A DNA stretch of 64,000 bases, from contig NZ_LXSL01000011.1 of NCBI RefSeq assembly GCF_001648355.1, forward strand, positions 93,677 through 157,676, in the 5' to 3' direction. Positions 47,583 to 57,386 of this stretch are shown here, in pieces. The stretch is from Eikenella longinqua. Lineage in GTDB: Bacteria > Pseudomonadota > Gammaproteobacteria > Burkholderiales > Neisseriaceae. Below the pieces are notes generated by a model. It did not search any database. It worked only from the letters and a program-made list of their open reading frames with translations, and was not told the origin of the DNA. A program made the translations under genes and the position numbers. The stretch's first letter is position 1. The number at the start of each line of letters is the position of its first letter.

Positions 47583-50500
47583 TTAACCAGCTAACTCATC
47601 CGCAATCTCCTCCACCTGCTTCAGCACAAATTCCACCGCCCCTTCTGCCTGATCGGGCGGGTATTTGTATTTCTGCAAGGCGCGGCGAACCAGCAACCGG
47701 ATTCTTGCCCGCACGGCTTCTTTGTGTTGCCAATCGATACTCACCGATTTACGCAAAATATCGGTAATTTCTTTTGCCAATTTGGAAAGCACTTCATCAT
47801 TCATCAGTTCTCTTGCGCTGTCATTTTGGGTTAGTGCGTCGTAAAACGCTAATTCTGCGGTGTTTAAACCCAGTTTTTCGCCACGCGATAAGCGCTCGGA
47901 AAAGTCCCGCCCCATTTGCACGAGGGCATCGAGAATTTCCACTACGCTCAAATTATGATTGTGATATTGCGTGAGTGCTTCTTGCAAGCGTTGCTCAAAA
48001 TCTTTTTGTGCGGTCAGGTTGCGGCTGGCTTTGGCTTTGATTTCCTGCTTCAAATAACGCTCCATCGCCAGCACCCACAGGCTTTTGGTCTCAGAGTTTT
48101 TGATTGCCTGCAAAAATTCGTCGGAAAGCAGATTTATCTGCGTTTGTTCCTTGCCGAGCAGGTCAAACAGATCAATCGTGCCTTCCGACACAATGCTTTG
48201 GTTAATCAAGGCTTTGAGCTGAATCAAGCGTTCATTTGCGCCTTTGCCATTTTGCGAACGTTTAGAAAGTACAGCACGCACCGCATCATAAAAAGCAATT
48301 TCTTGCTGATAAGGCTCGGCTTCAGGCAACGCACCGCATAAGGCATAGCCTTTTTTCAAACTGCCGACGGCTTTGAGAAAGGCCTTTTTGCGCGGTTCTG
48401 GGTCGTCTGTATTGTGCCAATGCTGCTCGTAGGCTTTGCCTTCGTTGGGCAGCTGATCGAGCGTGGCGATATGGTTCGCCGCTTGTGCGATGGCTTTGAT
48501 CAATACCGCAGGTTCGGTTTTTTGAATTGCCGCCTGAACATCAAAGGTTTTGCCTTCGATTTTTGTATTGAACAAAGTACGGACAAATTCCAGCTGTTCT
48601 TTCATTCTGAAGAACACGCTCTGCACATCTTCCGCCAGTTGCCCTTTGCCGGTGGAGTTGGTGTATTGCAGCGTTGCGTCGCGCAGCTCTTCCGCCAGGC
48701 CGACATAATCGACAATCAGCCCGCCGTTTTCGCGGCTTTTGTTGGCGAACACACGGTTCACGCGCGCAATCGCCTGCATCAGGTTATGCCCCTTCATCGG
48801 TTTGTCGAGATACATGGTGTTACAGCACGGCGCATCAAAACCCGTCAGCCACATATCGCGCACAATCACCACTTTCAGCGAATCGGCTGGGTCTTTAAAA
48901 CGGCGTTCCAGCGTTTGCTTTTCTTGCTTGCTGTAAACGTGCTTCTGCATTTCGGGTGCGTCCGAAGCCGAACCGGTCATCACAATTTTAATCGCGCCTT
49001 CATTGATGTTATCGGAATGCCATTCAGGGTGCAGGGCGATAATCTGATTGTACAAATCCACGCAAATTTGACGGCTAGACACCACAATCATCGCCTTGCC
49101 TTCTTGCTGCTGATTGCGTTTGGCAAAATGCTCGACGAAATCGGCCGCTAAATCGTGCAACCGTGCTTCCGAACCGAGCAATTTTTCCCGCAGGCGCAAT
49201 TTCGGGTTATCTTCGCCTTCCAGCAGCTCGTCAATTTCCGCAAACAGCTCCTCGTGGTTTACATTTTCCGCTAGCTTGATTTGGCGCGCTTCATAAACAA
49301 TCGGCACGGTCGCGCCATCTTCCACCGCATCTTGCAAATCGTAAATGGACACATACTGCCCAAACACATCTTGCGTATCGCGATCTTCAAGACTGATTGG
49401 CGTACCCGTAAAGCCGATAAAGGAGGCATTCGGCAGAGCATCGCGCAAATGGCGGGCGTAACCAGCTTGGAATTTGCCGTTATGCAGTTTTTGCGTAAAG
49501 CCATATTGGGAGCGGTGAGCTTCATCGCTGATCACAATAATGTTGGAACGATTGTTCAGCACGGGGAATTGGCTCTCTTCGTCGTCCAAGCCGAATTTTT
49601 GAATGGTGGTGAAGAACACTCCGCCCGATTCCCGCTCGCTCAATAATTGGCGCAAGGCATCGCGGTCTTCCACTTGTTGCGGCGTTTGCTTAATCAAGGC
49701 TTTGCCACTGCTGAATGTTTGGAACAACTGACCGTCCAAATCGTTGCGGTCGGTTACAACTAAAATCGTCGGGTTCTTCAATTCAGGTTGAGAAAGCAGC
49801 TTGCCCGCGTAAAACAACATCGAAATGGACTTGCCCGAACCCTGCGTGTGCCACATCACGCCGATGCGTTTTCGCCCTGTTCGCTTGTGGCAAAAATCGT
49901 GGATTCCACCGCTTCATTCACGCCGTAGTATTGATGATAAGCGGCGATTTTCTTGATGAGCGAACCGTCAGAGTCACGCTCAAACAGCACGAAATAACGC
50001 ACATAATCCAGCAATTTTTGTGGCGTCATCAAACCATTGAGCAAGTTTTGCAATTCATCGCCAAAATCCAATCGCTTGCTGTCCGCTTTTTCGTCCACCA
50101 CTTTCCACGGCGTAAAGCGCTGAAAATCCGCCGACAGCGAACCCAGCCGCGCATTCAAGCCGTCGCTGATAATCAGCGTTTGGTTATAAACGAACAAATC
50201 GGCGATTTCATCTTTATACGTCTGCAACTGATTGAACGCCTGCAATAAATCCGCCGATTCCCGCAACGGATTTTTCAGTTCAAACACCACCAGCGGCAAG
50301 CCGTTTACAAAGCCGATAATATCGGGAATCCGCTTGCCACCTTTACGACTGCGGATTTCCAGCTGGTTCACCATCACAAAGCGGTTGTTTTCTACATTTT
50401 CAAAATCCACCAAACGCGCTACATCAAATTTCTGCTCACCGTTTTGCTGATATTCCACCTTCACGCCATCACGCAACAGCTGATAAAACGCCTGATTCCG

Positions 50501-50746
50501 CCCCACCAGCTCGCCGATTTCGCTCTTCGTCGCCAAAGCCACTACAGAATCCACCGCATTTTCAGGTAGCTGTGGATTGAGCTTACGCACCGCCGCACGC
50601 AGCTGCTCTACAAACACCACCCCGCCCAAATCGCCACGGGCAAATTCGCCCTCGGCAACGGGCAGGTCTTTGCCGTAGAAATGCTCCCAGCCGAGTTTTT
50701 CCAAACGTTTTAGCGTTAATTGTTCAATATCATTTTCGTTAATCAT
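47583..50746 (-). pseudogene. hsdR: Type I restriction endonuclease subunit HsdR, frameshifted
   Basis: The N-terminal part (from ATG 50746, MINENDIEQL) holds the nuclease domain with RIPDIIGFVNGLPLVVFELKNP (Asp and Glu-x-Lys residues) and runs to EQGENASA and a stop at 49856. The rest continues in another frame with VMWHTQGSGKSISM (Walker A), ISDEAHRSQYG (DEAH) and ARVNRVF. The break is at an A4 run (coding strand; 49869-49872): one added A would give EKRIGVMWHTQGSGKS, the expected sequence. Restored length is about 1053 residues, normal for HsdR. It could be a real inactivating mutation or a sequencing error. Without it the host can methylate but not cut. Confidence 0.85.
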
Positions 50747-50752
50747 AAAAAT

Positions 50753-50779
50753 CCCCGTAGGGGCGTGTTGCACACGCCC
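50753..50779. promoter_or_regulatory. Paired small palindromes before hsdR
   Basis: CCCCGTAGGGG overlaps GGGCGTGTTGCACACGCCC (8-bp arms, TGC loop), between the hsdS stop and the hsdR ATG. It resembles short palindromic repeats seen in other genera; it could modulate hsdR expression or be a leftover of the transfer. The ribosome site of hsdR lies in its edge. Confidence 0.45.
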
Positions 50780-50792
50780 TGTTAAATACGTT

Positions 50793-52055
50793 CTATAAAT
50801 CGCCACTCAACAATCTAGGCAACAACAAATCTCTAATCTTAGCCAAACTAGAATTTTCTTTATCATTTACAAAAATCTTTGAGAAATTTTCTTTGACATA
50901 TTTCCCAAATAATTCTGTTAATTCTTCTGGTGGAACAATAATTTCCTTAATTAAAAAATCAGGGAAATGCCCTTTATATTCCACAAACTCTTGTTTTCCT
51001 AACGTAGCAAGATAAAGCCAATACAAATTGCATTCTTTCCCCTTGAAGGCAAATACATTTTGAATAGCACTAAAATCGTAAGAAATTAAACGCATATAAC
51101 AAGTGTGATTGGCAAATACAATAATTGGATCTTCAATGCTTGCATTTACACCTGCTTTATCATTGTGGTAACCGATAACGCCTGATCGTCCTTGATCTAA
51201 AATAGGCACCAAACCTTCTGAAAATGCCGTTTTTGAGCTGTATTTTTTGCCGACTGGGATTTTTTTGATGACTTCATCAATGCGCTTAACCTCCCACCCC
51301 CTTGGCACTTCAACCCCATCAACTTCCCCCATCTCACTCGGAAACGCAGCCGCAATCGCTGCCAATTCCGCATAGCGTTCTGGCTCAAGTGCGGTGAGTT
51401 CTTCCGTTGTTTTTCCGCTGATTGCCGACATTGCGGCAAGTTCCGCTTCGGCTTGGGTTTTGCTGTCACGAAGGGCGGCGGCTTTGGCGCGGACGGGGTC
51501 GAAATCCACAAACCAGCTTTTGAAAATCGCTTGGGCGATCTGTTCTAGGGTTTGGTTGATTTGGGTGTTGAGTTGGATTTTTGCATCAAGGCTACCAAGA
51601 ATATTAGCTATTTCTTTCTCTTTATCTATACCTAAATCTGAAATTAGAATACTAGATAAATGATTTCGATTTAATGTGGGTACACCAGTTCCAACATTAA
51701 AACTTGTAAAATCAATACTTTTTAGTAAGTAATAGATAAATCTTGGATAATGTCCTTTAAAATCTTTTACATATAGCGTTGTATTTAATGGGAAAAAATC
51801 TTTTTCAATATATTGTCCACCTCCAATACTTCCGCTTCTTCCAATTACGACGCCTGGTGCTTTCACTTTTATCTCATTGTGATAACCAGCAATTCCTGTT
51901 GAAGCTACAACAGGAACATTTCCCGCAATTCTTTTGCTACTCGGTAAATCAAAACCACGTTGTAAAATTATAAATTCATTTAATGGAATTTTACTTATAC
52001 CCCAATCCCCCCAAATTCTTCTTAATCTCCGCTTCCAATTCCGCGCTTTTTGCAA
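50793..52055 (-). CDS. hsdS: Type I restriction specificity subunit HsdS
   Basis: 420 residues from the only ATG available, giving a 65-base overlap with hsdM. First target-recognition domain about 20-150 (FIILQRGFDLPSSKR..GRSGSIGGGQYI), a central conserved helix region (SLDAKIQLNTQINQTLEQIAQ, then AELAAMSAISGKTTEEL), the second recognition domain about 255-400 (GWEVKRIDEV..GRSGVIGYHND) and a terminal helix. It sets the bipartite DNA target of the methylase. AT-rich parts of the recognition domains contrast with the rest of the genome. A G6 run lies in the overlap. Confidence 0.88.
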   Translation of the reverse strand: MQKARNWKRRLRRIWGDWGISKIPLNEFIILQRGFDLPSSKRIAGNVPVVASTGIAGYHNEIKVKAPGVVIGRSGSIGGGQYIEKDFFPLNTTLYVKDFKGHYPRFIYYLLKSIDFTSFNVGTGVPTLNRNHLSSILISDLGIDKEKEIANILGSLDAKIQLNTQINQTLEQIAQAIFKSWFVDFDPVRAKAAALRDSKTQAEAELAAMSAISGKTTEELTALEPERYAELAAIAAAFPSEMGEVDGVEVPRGWEVKRIDEVIKKIPVGKKYSSKTAFSEGLVPILDQGRSGVIGYHNDKAGVNASIEDPIIVFANHTCYMRLISYDFSAIQNVFAFKGKECNLYWLYLATLGKQEFVEYKGHFPDFLIKEIIVPPEELTELFGKYVKENFSKIFVNDKENSSLAKIRDLLLPRLLSGDL

Positions 52056-53649
52056 ACTGTTCTTTTAAAAGAGCGGTCAGATTTTGCATTTTTTCTGCAA
52101 ATGGCACGCCGTCGTCTTCTTGTTCTGCTGTGCCGACGTATCTGCCCGGGGTTAGCACAAAATCGTTGCCTGCGATTTCTTCCAAGGTGGCGGATTTGCA
52201 GAAGGCGGGCTTGTCTTCATAGCTGTCGGATTTTTGCCATGCGTGGAAGGTGTTGGCGATTTGGGCGATGTCCTCAAGCGTGAAATCACGCAATACGCGG
52301 TCTTTCATATAGCCGATTTGGCGTGCATCGATAAACAGTACCTCGCCTTTGCGTGCTTTGTTGCGGTTTAAGAACCAGATGCACGCGGGGATTTGGGTGT
52401 TGGTGAAGAGCTGACCGGGCAGGGCGACCATGGCTTCTACAAGGTCGGCTTGCACGATGGCTTTGCGGATTTCGCCTTCGTTGTTGGTTTGGCTGCTCAT
52501 CGAGCCGTTGGCGAGCAGGAGAGCCATTTTGCCGTTGGGCGAGAGGTGGTAAATCATATGTTGCAGCCACGCGAAGTTGGCGTTGCCTTTTGGCGGTATG
52601 CCGTATGCCCAGCGCGGATCGTCGGCGAGGGATTCGCTCCACCAGTCGCTGCTGTTGAACGGCGGGTTCGCCATGATGAAGTCCATTTTTTTGTCGAGAT
52701 GTTGCGGTTGGGCGAAGCTGTCGGCGTTGTGTTTGCCGAAGTCGTAATCAATGCCGCGAATTGCCATATTCATGGCGGCGAGTTTCCAAGTGGTCGGGTT
52801 GAACTCTTGCCCGTAGATGGAAACTTGGTTGATGTTGCCTTGGTGGGCGGTGATAAAGCGTTCGGTTTGCACGAAGAAGCCACCGCTGCCCATGGCGGGG
52901 TCGTACACGCGCCCTTTGTAGGGTTCGAGCATTTCGACGATGAGGGAAACGATAGATTTTGGGGTGAAATACTGCCCGCCGCGTTTGCCTTCCGCTTGGG
53001 CGAATCTGCCGAGGAAGTATTCGTAAACGTGCCCGAGTATGTCTTTCGCGCCTAAATGCACGGGTTCGCCGTTGTAGGTGGGCGCGGTGAAGTTGGTGTC
53101 GGAGAAGAGGATAATCAGCCCGCGCAAGGTGTCTTCATCCACCGCATAGCCGCTGATGCGTTGCAGTACGCCTTTGAGTTTTTCGTTGTCTTTTTCAATG
53201 GCGTCAAAGGCGTCGTCAATCAGCCGTGCCACGCCTGCGAATTTCCCGCCCCAAGGGAGTTCTGCGCCTGTGTTGAGAATCGAGACTTCCTGCAAGGCTT
53301 GCCAGCGCGCAGAGGCAGGCACCCAGAACACGTTGTCGGCGGTGTAATAATCGCGGTTTTCCAGTTCAGCATTAAGGGCTTTTTGGTATTCCGTCTCGGT
53401 GTCGTAAAAAGTGCGGTCAAGATAAAGTGGATTTTCAGGATCAGTGAGTTCCGCCAAGATTTTGGCTTGCTGGGCGGTGAAGCTGTCGGAGATGTATTTT
53501 AAGAAGATAAGCCCGAGAACGATATGTTTATAGTTCGCGGCATCGAGCTGCTGACGGAGGCGGTCGGCGGATGACCAGAGTTTTTCGTCGAGGTCGTTAA
53601 GGAAGGCTTGTTGGATAGATACAATTTGTTTGTTTGATGTCTGCATCAT
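51991..53649 (-). CDS. hsdM: Type I restriction DNA methyltransferase subunit HsdM
   Basis: 552 residues. N-terminal helical domain (LWSSADRLRQQL), SAM-binding motif YDPAMGSGGFFV near 250, and the catalytic NPPF in IMANPPFNSSDWW, an N6-adenine methylase. The C-terminus (LEAEIKKNLGGLGYK) meets HsdS. Ribosome site AAGGATTTTAAT favours the first ATG. Order hsdM-hsdS-hsdR is the operon direction. The locus is almost without DUS and less GC-rich, so it was probably acquired. Confidence 0.93.
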   Translation of the reverse strand: MMQTSNKQIVSIQQAFLNDLDEKLWSSADRLRQQLDAANYKHIVLGLIFLKYISDSFTAQQAKILAELTDPENPLYLDRTFYDTETEYQKALNAELENRDYYTADNVFWVPASARWQALQEVSILNTGAELPWGGKFAGVARLIDDAFDAIEKDNEKLKGVLQRISGYAVDEDTLRGLIILFSDTNFTAPTYNGEPVHLGAKDILGHVYEYFLGRFAQAEGKRGGQYFTPKSIVSLIVEMLEPYKGRVYDPAMGSGGFFVQTERFITAHQGNINQVSIYGQEFNPTTWKLAAMNMAIRGIDYDFGKHNADSFAQPQHLDKKMDFIMANPPFNSSDWWSESLADDPRWAYGIPPKGNANFAWLQHMIYHLSPNGKMALLLANGSMSSQTNNEGEIRKAIVQADLVEAMVALPGQLFTNTQIPACIWFLNRNKARKGEVLFIDARQIGYMKDRVLRDFTLEDIAQIANTFHAWQKSDSYEDKPAFCKSATLEEIAGNDFVLTPGRYVGTAEQEDDGVPFAEKMQNLTALLKEQFAKSAELEAEIKKNLGGLGYK

Positions 53650-53765
53650 ATTAAAATCCTTAATAAATTTTATAAACCGATAGACTATGATTTTGTAAAT
53701 TTTTGTTATATCAGGCGAATTATAGCCGTGCCTGATTGGACTGTCATTTTTCTACCCTAGAAAAA

Positions 53766-53837
53766 GGCTACCTGAAAACTCTTAGCTTTGCAGAAACTCA
53801 TCCTTGCTTCGCAATACTTTATTTTCAGGTAGCCTTT
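53766..53837. repeat. DUS-linked repeat at the right edge of the hsd locus
   Basis: DUS, then TTAGCTTTGCAGAAACTCAT, a CTTGCTTCGCAATAC insert and an inverted DUS. Together with the copy at 47466 it brackets the DUS-poor restriction locus. Confidence 0.65.
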
Positions 53838-53858
53838 CTAATTGTGCTTTGCCTAATA

Positions 53859-54674
53859 CTAACGCTTCAGCCAAGCCCGTTTCAGCATCAGCCACCAATC
53901 TTTCGCGCCGAGCACGGGGCGGCGGGTGAACACGTCGTAGCGGTTGGCTTCCAGCTTGCGCAGGATGGTTTGCCCGCCGAGGATGATCAGGCGCAGCTCG
54001 AAGCCGATGCGGCCGGGCAGGGTTTTGCCCAGCGGGGAGCCGGCTTTGAGCATTTTGTGGACGCGCTCGCATTGGTGCGCCATCAGGCGTTGGAAGGCGG
54101 TGTCGGCCTGGCCGGCGGCGATTTGCGCTTCGCTCACGCGGAATTTTTGCAGGTCGTCTTGCGGTAGATACACGCGGCCTTTCTGCCAATCCACGGCCAC
54201 GTCCTGCCAGAAGTTGATGAGCTGGAGGGCGGTGCAGATGCCGTCGCTTTGGGCGAGGCTGAGCGGGTCGGTGTGGCCGTAGAGGTGCAGCAGCAGGCGG
54301 CCGATTGGGTTGGCGCTGCGGCGGGCGTAGTCCACCAGCTCGCCGAAGTGCTGATAGCGGGTTTTCACCACGTCTTGGCTGAAGGCGGAGAGCAGATCGT
54401 AGAAGGGCTCGAGCGGGAGGCTGAAGGGCTGCACGGCTTCGTGCTGGAGCCGCTGCATGAGCTCGGTGTGCGGGCTTTGGCCGGCAGCGATGCGGCCGAG
54501 CTCGGCGCACAGGCTGTCGAGCCGGCGCAGGCGTTCTTCGTTGGGCAGGCTGCCTTCGTCGGCCATATCGTCGGCGGTGCGGGCGAAGGCGTAGATGGCG
54601 TGCACGGGGCGGCGCAGGCGGCGCGGCAGGGCCAGCGAGCCGACGGGGAAGTTTTCGTAGTGTCCGACCGACAT
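53859..54674 (-). CDS. hpnC: Squalene/phytoene synthase family protein HpnC
   Basis: 271 residues. HYENFPVGSLALPRRLR and FARTADDMADEG (first Asp-rich motif), then NFWQDVAVDWQKGRVYLP (second) and GRIGFELRLIILGG are close to HpnC, which converts presqualene diphosphate to hydroxysqualene on the route to squalene and hopanoids. hpnD and hpnE are not adjacent, so the pathway may be completed elsewhere or this enzyme may have another role. AAGGACACCT precedes the ATG. Confidence 0.87.
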   Translation of the reverse strand: MSVGHYENFPVGSLALPRRLRRPVHAIYAFARTADDMADEGSLPNEERLRRLDSLCAELGRIAAGQSPHTELMQRLQHEAVQPFSLPLEPFYDLLSAFSQDVVKTRYQHFGELVDYARRSANPIGRLLLHLYGHTDPLSLAQSDGICTALQLINFWQDVAVDWQKGRVYLPQDDLQKFRVSEAQIAAGQADTAFQRLMAHQCERVHKMLKAGSPLGKTLPGRIGFELRLIILGGQTILRKLEANRYDVFTRRPVLGAKDWWLMLKRAWLKR

Positions 54675-54732
54675 AGGTGTCCTTGTGTGTGTCTAAATGA
54701 TTTTCAGGTAGCCTCAAGCGGCTTGCCGGCGC

Positions 54733-55125
54733 TTATTTTTCAATCAGGAATAGGCCGTTAAACGTTTTCCGGGCGAAGAGCTCAGGCAAATCGGCCAGCG
54801 GGATGGAGGCGGGCTGGTGTTTGTCGGGGTTTAAATCGGCGTGATTATCGTTGATGAAGATAAACAGCACGGGCTGCACGCAGGGGTGGCGCAGGCGCTC
54901 GGCGATAAATTGCGATAGCTGCTGCGGCAATTCGGAACCGGGTCGATAAACGGCCGATGCCGCGCCCCAGCCAAATTCCCAAGCCGCGATGCTTTTCCCC
55001 TTGCGCCGCAACGTGATGGGCGAGGCTTCAAACGCTTCGGGAAGGCGGAAGCGGTTTACTTCGCCGTATCCGGCGTAATCGGCCGAGGGCCGGTTTTCTT
55101 CAAAATATAGGATGCTCACGCTCAT
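54733..55125 (-). CDS. Hypothetical protein
   Basis: 130 residues, no signal peptide or membrane helix. It has mixed strands and helices (VSILYFEENRPSADYAGYG, RHPCVQPVLFIFINDNHADL) and ends NGLFLIEK. I recognise no family. Same strand as hpnC, 59 bases upstream of it, possibly one transcript. Confidence 0.5.
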   Translation of the reverse strand: MSVSILYFEENRPSADYAGYGEVNRFRLPEAFEASPITLRRKGKSIAAWEFGWGAASAVYRPGSELPQQLSQFIAERLRHPCVQPVLFIFINDNHADLNPDKHQPASIPLADLPELFARKTFNGLFLIEK

Positions 55126-55152
55126 GATGCAGGCCGATGCCGTGGCGGGAAG

Positions 55153-55248
55153 AGGCTACCTGAAAAATTTTGGCTGCGCAGAAACTCAGCTTGGGCTGCG
55201 CCCAAACCTCGTTTTAACTGCGTTGAAGCTTCGCTTTCAGGTAGCCTT
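55153..55248. repeat. DUS-linked modular repeat
   Basis: DUS, TTGGCTGCGCAGAAACTCAG, GGGCTGCGCCC palindrome, CGTTTTAACTGCGTTGAAGC and an inverted DUS, between the dehydrogenase and the hypothetical gene. Confidence 0.65.
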
Positions 55249-55260
55249 TTGCCTGCCGCG

Positions 55261-56607
55261 CTATTTCTGCCAATAGGCTTTCACGTTCACAAATTCATAC
55301 AGCCCGAATTCGGAAAGCTCGCGCCCGAAGCCGGAATCTTTCACGCCGCCGAAGGGCAGGCGCAAATCGCTGCTGGTGTGGCGGTTGATGAACACGCTGC
55401 CGGCTTCAATTTGCTGGCCGAGCTCCCAGGCTTTGTCGAGGTTGGCGGAGTAGATGCTGGCGCCGAGGCCGAAGGGGTTGTCGTTGGCCAGGCGCACGGC
55501 GTCGGCGGCATCGCGGGCGTGGAAGATGCCCACGGCGGGGCCGAACACTTCTTCGCGGTACATGCGGCAGGCGGGGGTGATGTTGTCCAGCACGGTGGCG
55601 GGGTAGAAGGTGGTATCGGCTTCGTTGGGCAGCTCGCCGCCGAGCAGGAGCTTGGCGCCGTGTTCGAGCGCGTCTTGCACTTGTTCGTGCACTTGCAGCT
55701 GGAGGTCTTTGCGGTGCAGCGGGGCGAGGGTGGTGTCGGGATCGAGCGGGTTGCCGCGGGTGAGGCGGCGGCAGTGTTCGAGGAAGAGATGGGTGAATTC
55801 GGCGGCGATGCCGCTGGTGAGGATGATGCGTTTGCCGGCGTTGCAGGATTGGCCGGCGTCGCGGAAGCGGGCGTAGCAGGCGTCGGCGGCGGCTTGGGCG
55901 ATGTCGGCGTCGTCGAGCACAATGAAGGCGTTGCTGCCGCCGAGCTCCATCACGGATTTTTTCAGGTAGCCTCCGGCGTAGGCGGCAAGGCGGCGGCCGA
56001 CATCGGCGGAGCCGGTGAAGGCGAGCGCGTTGGTGTGCGCGATGGCGTGCTCCACGTCTTCATGGGCGAGCCAGGCGGGGCGCCAGGGCAGCTCGCTGCC
56101 CACGGTGTCGAACAGGGCGGCGGTAACGCGGGCCACGCTGGGCGCGGGTTTCACCAGGCAGGCGTTGCCGGAGCAGAGGGCGGGCACGGCAAAGCGGATA
56201 ATCTGCCACACGGGGTAGTTCCACGGCATCACGGCGAGCACCACGCCGAGCGGCTCGAAACGCACTTGGCTGAGGCTGGCCTGGGTGGCGATGGTTTGGT
56301 GTTGCAAAAGCTGCGGGGCGAGCTTCACATAATAGCGGATGAGGGAAACGGACTTTTCCATCTCGGCTTCGCACTCGCGCAGGCAGCGGCCGACTTCTTG
56401 GCAAATCATGCGGGCGAGGCGGGGTTTTTCGGCTTCGAGGCGGTCGGCGAAGGCGGCAAGCATGGCCACGCGCGCCTGCACGCCGGCGGCGGCAAAGCGG
56501 CGCTGGGCGGTGCGCATTTCGGCCAGGGATTGGCCGAAAGCGTCCATACTGTCGGCGGGGCGTTCGTATAGCAGGGTGTTGCTCACGACGTCGCGGCTGT
56601 AAAACAT
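55261..56607 (-). CDS. NAD(P)-dependent succinate-semialdehyde-type aldehyde dehydrogenase
   Basis: 448 residues of the ALDH superfamily. MPWNYPVWQIIRFAVPAL, KPAPSVARVT, FTGSADVGRRLAAYAG (cofactor loop), catalytic Glu in VMELGGSNAFIVL and catalytic Cys in DAGQSCNAGKRIIL; EVFGPAVGIF and PFGGVKDSGFGREL follow. The nearest relatives are short-type succinate-semialdehyde dehydrogenases (Sad/GabD); the substrate is not proven. A DUS encodes GGYLKK directly before the catalytic-Glu motif, where the family consensus is also L-K-K. Ribosome site AAAGGAACCCGCC. Confidence 0.85.
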   Translation of the reverse strand: MFYSRDVVSNTLLYERPADSMDAFGQSLAEMRTAQRRFAAAGVQARVAMLAAFADRLEAEKPRLARMICQEVGRCLRECEAEMEKSVSLIRYYVKLAPQLLQHQTIATQASLSQVRFEPLGVVLAVMPWNYPVWQIIRFAVPALCSGNACLVKPAPSVARVTAALFDTVGSELPWRPAWLAHEDVEHAIAHTNALAFTGSADVGRRLAAYAGGYLKKSVMELGGSNAFIVLDDADIAQAAADACYARFRDAGQSCNAGKRIILTSGIAAEFTHLFLEHCRRLTRGNPLDPDTTLAPLHRKDLQLQVHEQVQDALEHGAKLLLGGELPNEADTTFYPATVLDNITPACRMYREEVFGPAVGIFHARDAADAVRLANDNPFGLGASIYSANLDKAWELGQQIEAGSVFINRHTSSDLRLPFGGVKDSGFGRELSEFGLYEFVNVKAYWQK

Positions 56608-56733
56608 GGCGGGTTCCTTTCTCTATTGGCTTTGGATTAACTGGTTTGCAGGTGGCCTGCCATGCGGAAGGCTACCTGAAAATTGATGTGCGGGTTTTTG
56701 TTGTTTTAATTTTTGTCCCCTACCGGGATGGGG

Positions 56734-57114
56734 CTAGGCTTTTTCGGCCACGGCAAAGGCCACCACCGTGCCGTTGTCGTCGCTCAAGCTCAGGTGCACG
56801 CGGGCGATGCCCTGCTCATCCAGCCAGGCCTGCAAGGGCGGCTCGGCCACAAACTCGGGGCGGCCGAGCTTGTCGTGGGCGATGGAAATGTGGTGCAGCG
56901 TAACCGGCGCGCGCAGGCCGGTGTGCACGGCTTTGGCAAAGGCTTCTTTGGCGGCAAAACGCTTGGCCAGGAAGTTGGTTTTGTTGCCGGCGGTGCGCCA
57001 TTCCAAAAGCTCGATGCGGCTGAGCAGGCGCTCGGCCAGCGCGTGGCCGTATTTGGCGTGCAGCTTTTCGATGCGGCTGATGGAGAGGATGTCGGTGCCG
57101 ATGCCGTAGATCAT
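56734..57114 (-). CDS. acpS: Holo-[acyl-carrier-protein] synthase
   Basis: 126 residues from ATG 57114. MIYGIGTDILSISRIEKL with the Mg-binding Asp8, and FAAKEAFAKAVHTGL with the Glu of the AcpS signature (F-x-x-K-E-A). It transfers the phosphopantetheine of CoA to ACP for fatty acid synthesis. Start codons upstream are not preferred because homologues begin exactly here. The next upstream gene is on the other strand, so it is single. Confidence 0.95.
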   Translation of the reverse strand: MIYGIGTDILSISRIEKLHAKYGHALAERLLSRIELLEWRTAGNKTNFLAKRFAAKEAFAKAVHTGLRAPVTLHHISIAHDKLGRPEFVAEPPLQAWLDEQGIARVHLSLSDDNGTVVAFAVAEKA

Positions 57115-57386
57115 GTGCGCTTCCGTGGGCGGGTGGTGGGTAGGGCGCATTGTAGCGCATTTTAGTGCGGCTCTTCATGGGGGAGCGGGCGGTTTGGGCG
57201 CGATGCCGTTGCGCCATATTTAAGAACAATGCTGCGCCGGCTCTCCTTGCCTCATCCTTAAATGGGAAACGGCTCATCAAACAGGCTCCCTGAAAAAACA
57301 CAGCGCCGCGAAGTTTCTGCGCAGCCAGAATTTTCAGGTAGCCCGAAGCCTTCCCCGCCATTACACGATCAAACAAGCATATCCGC

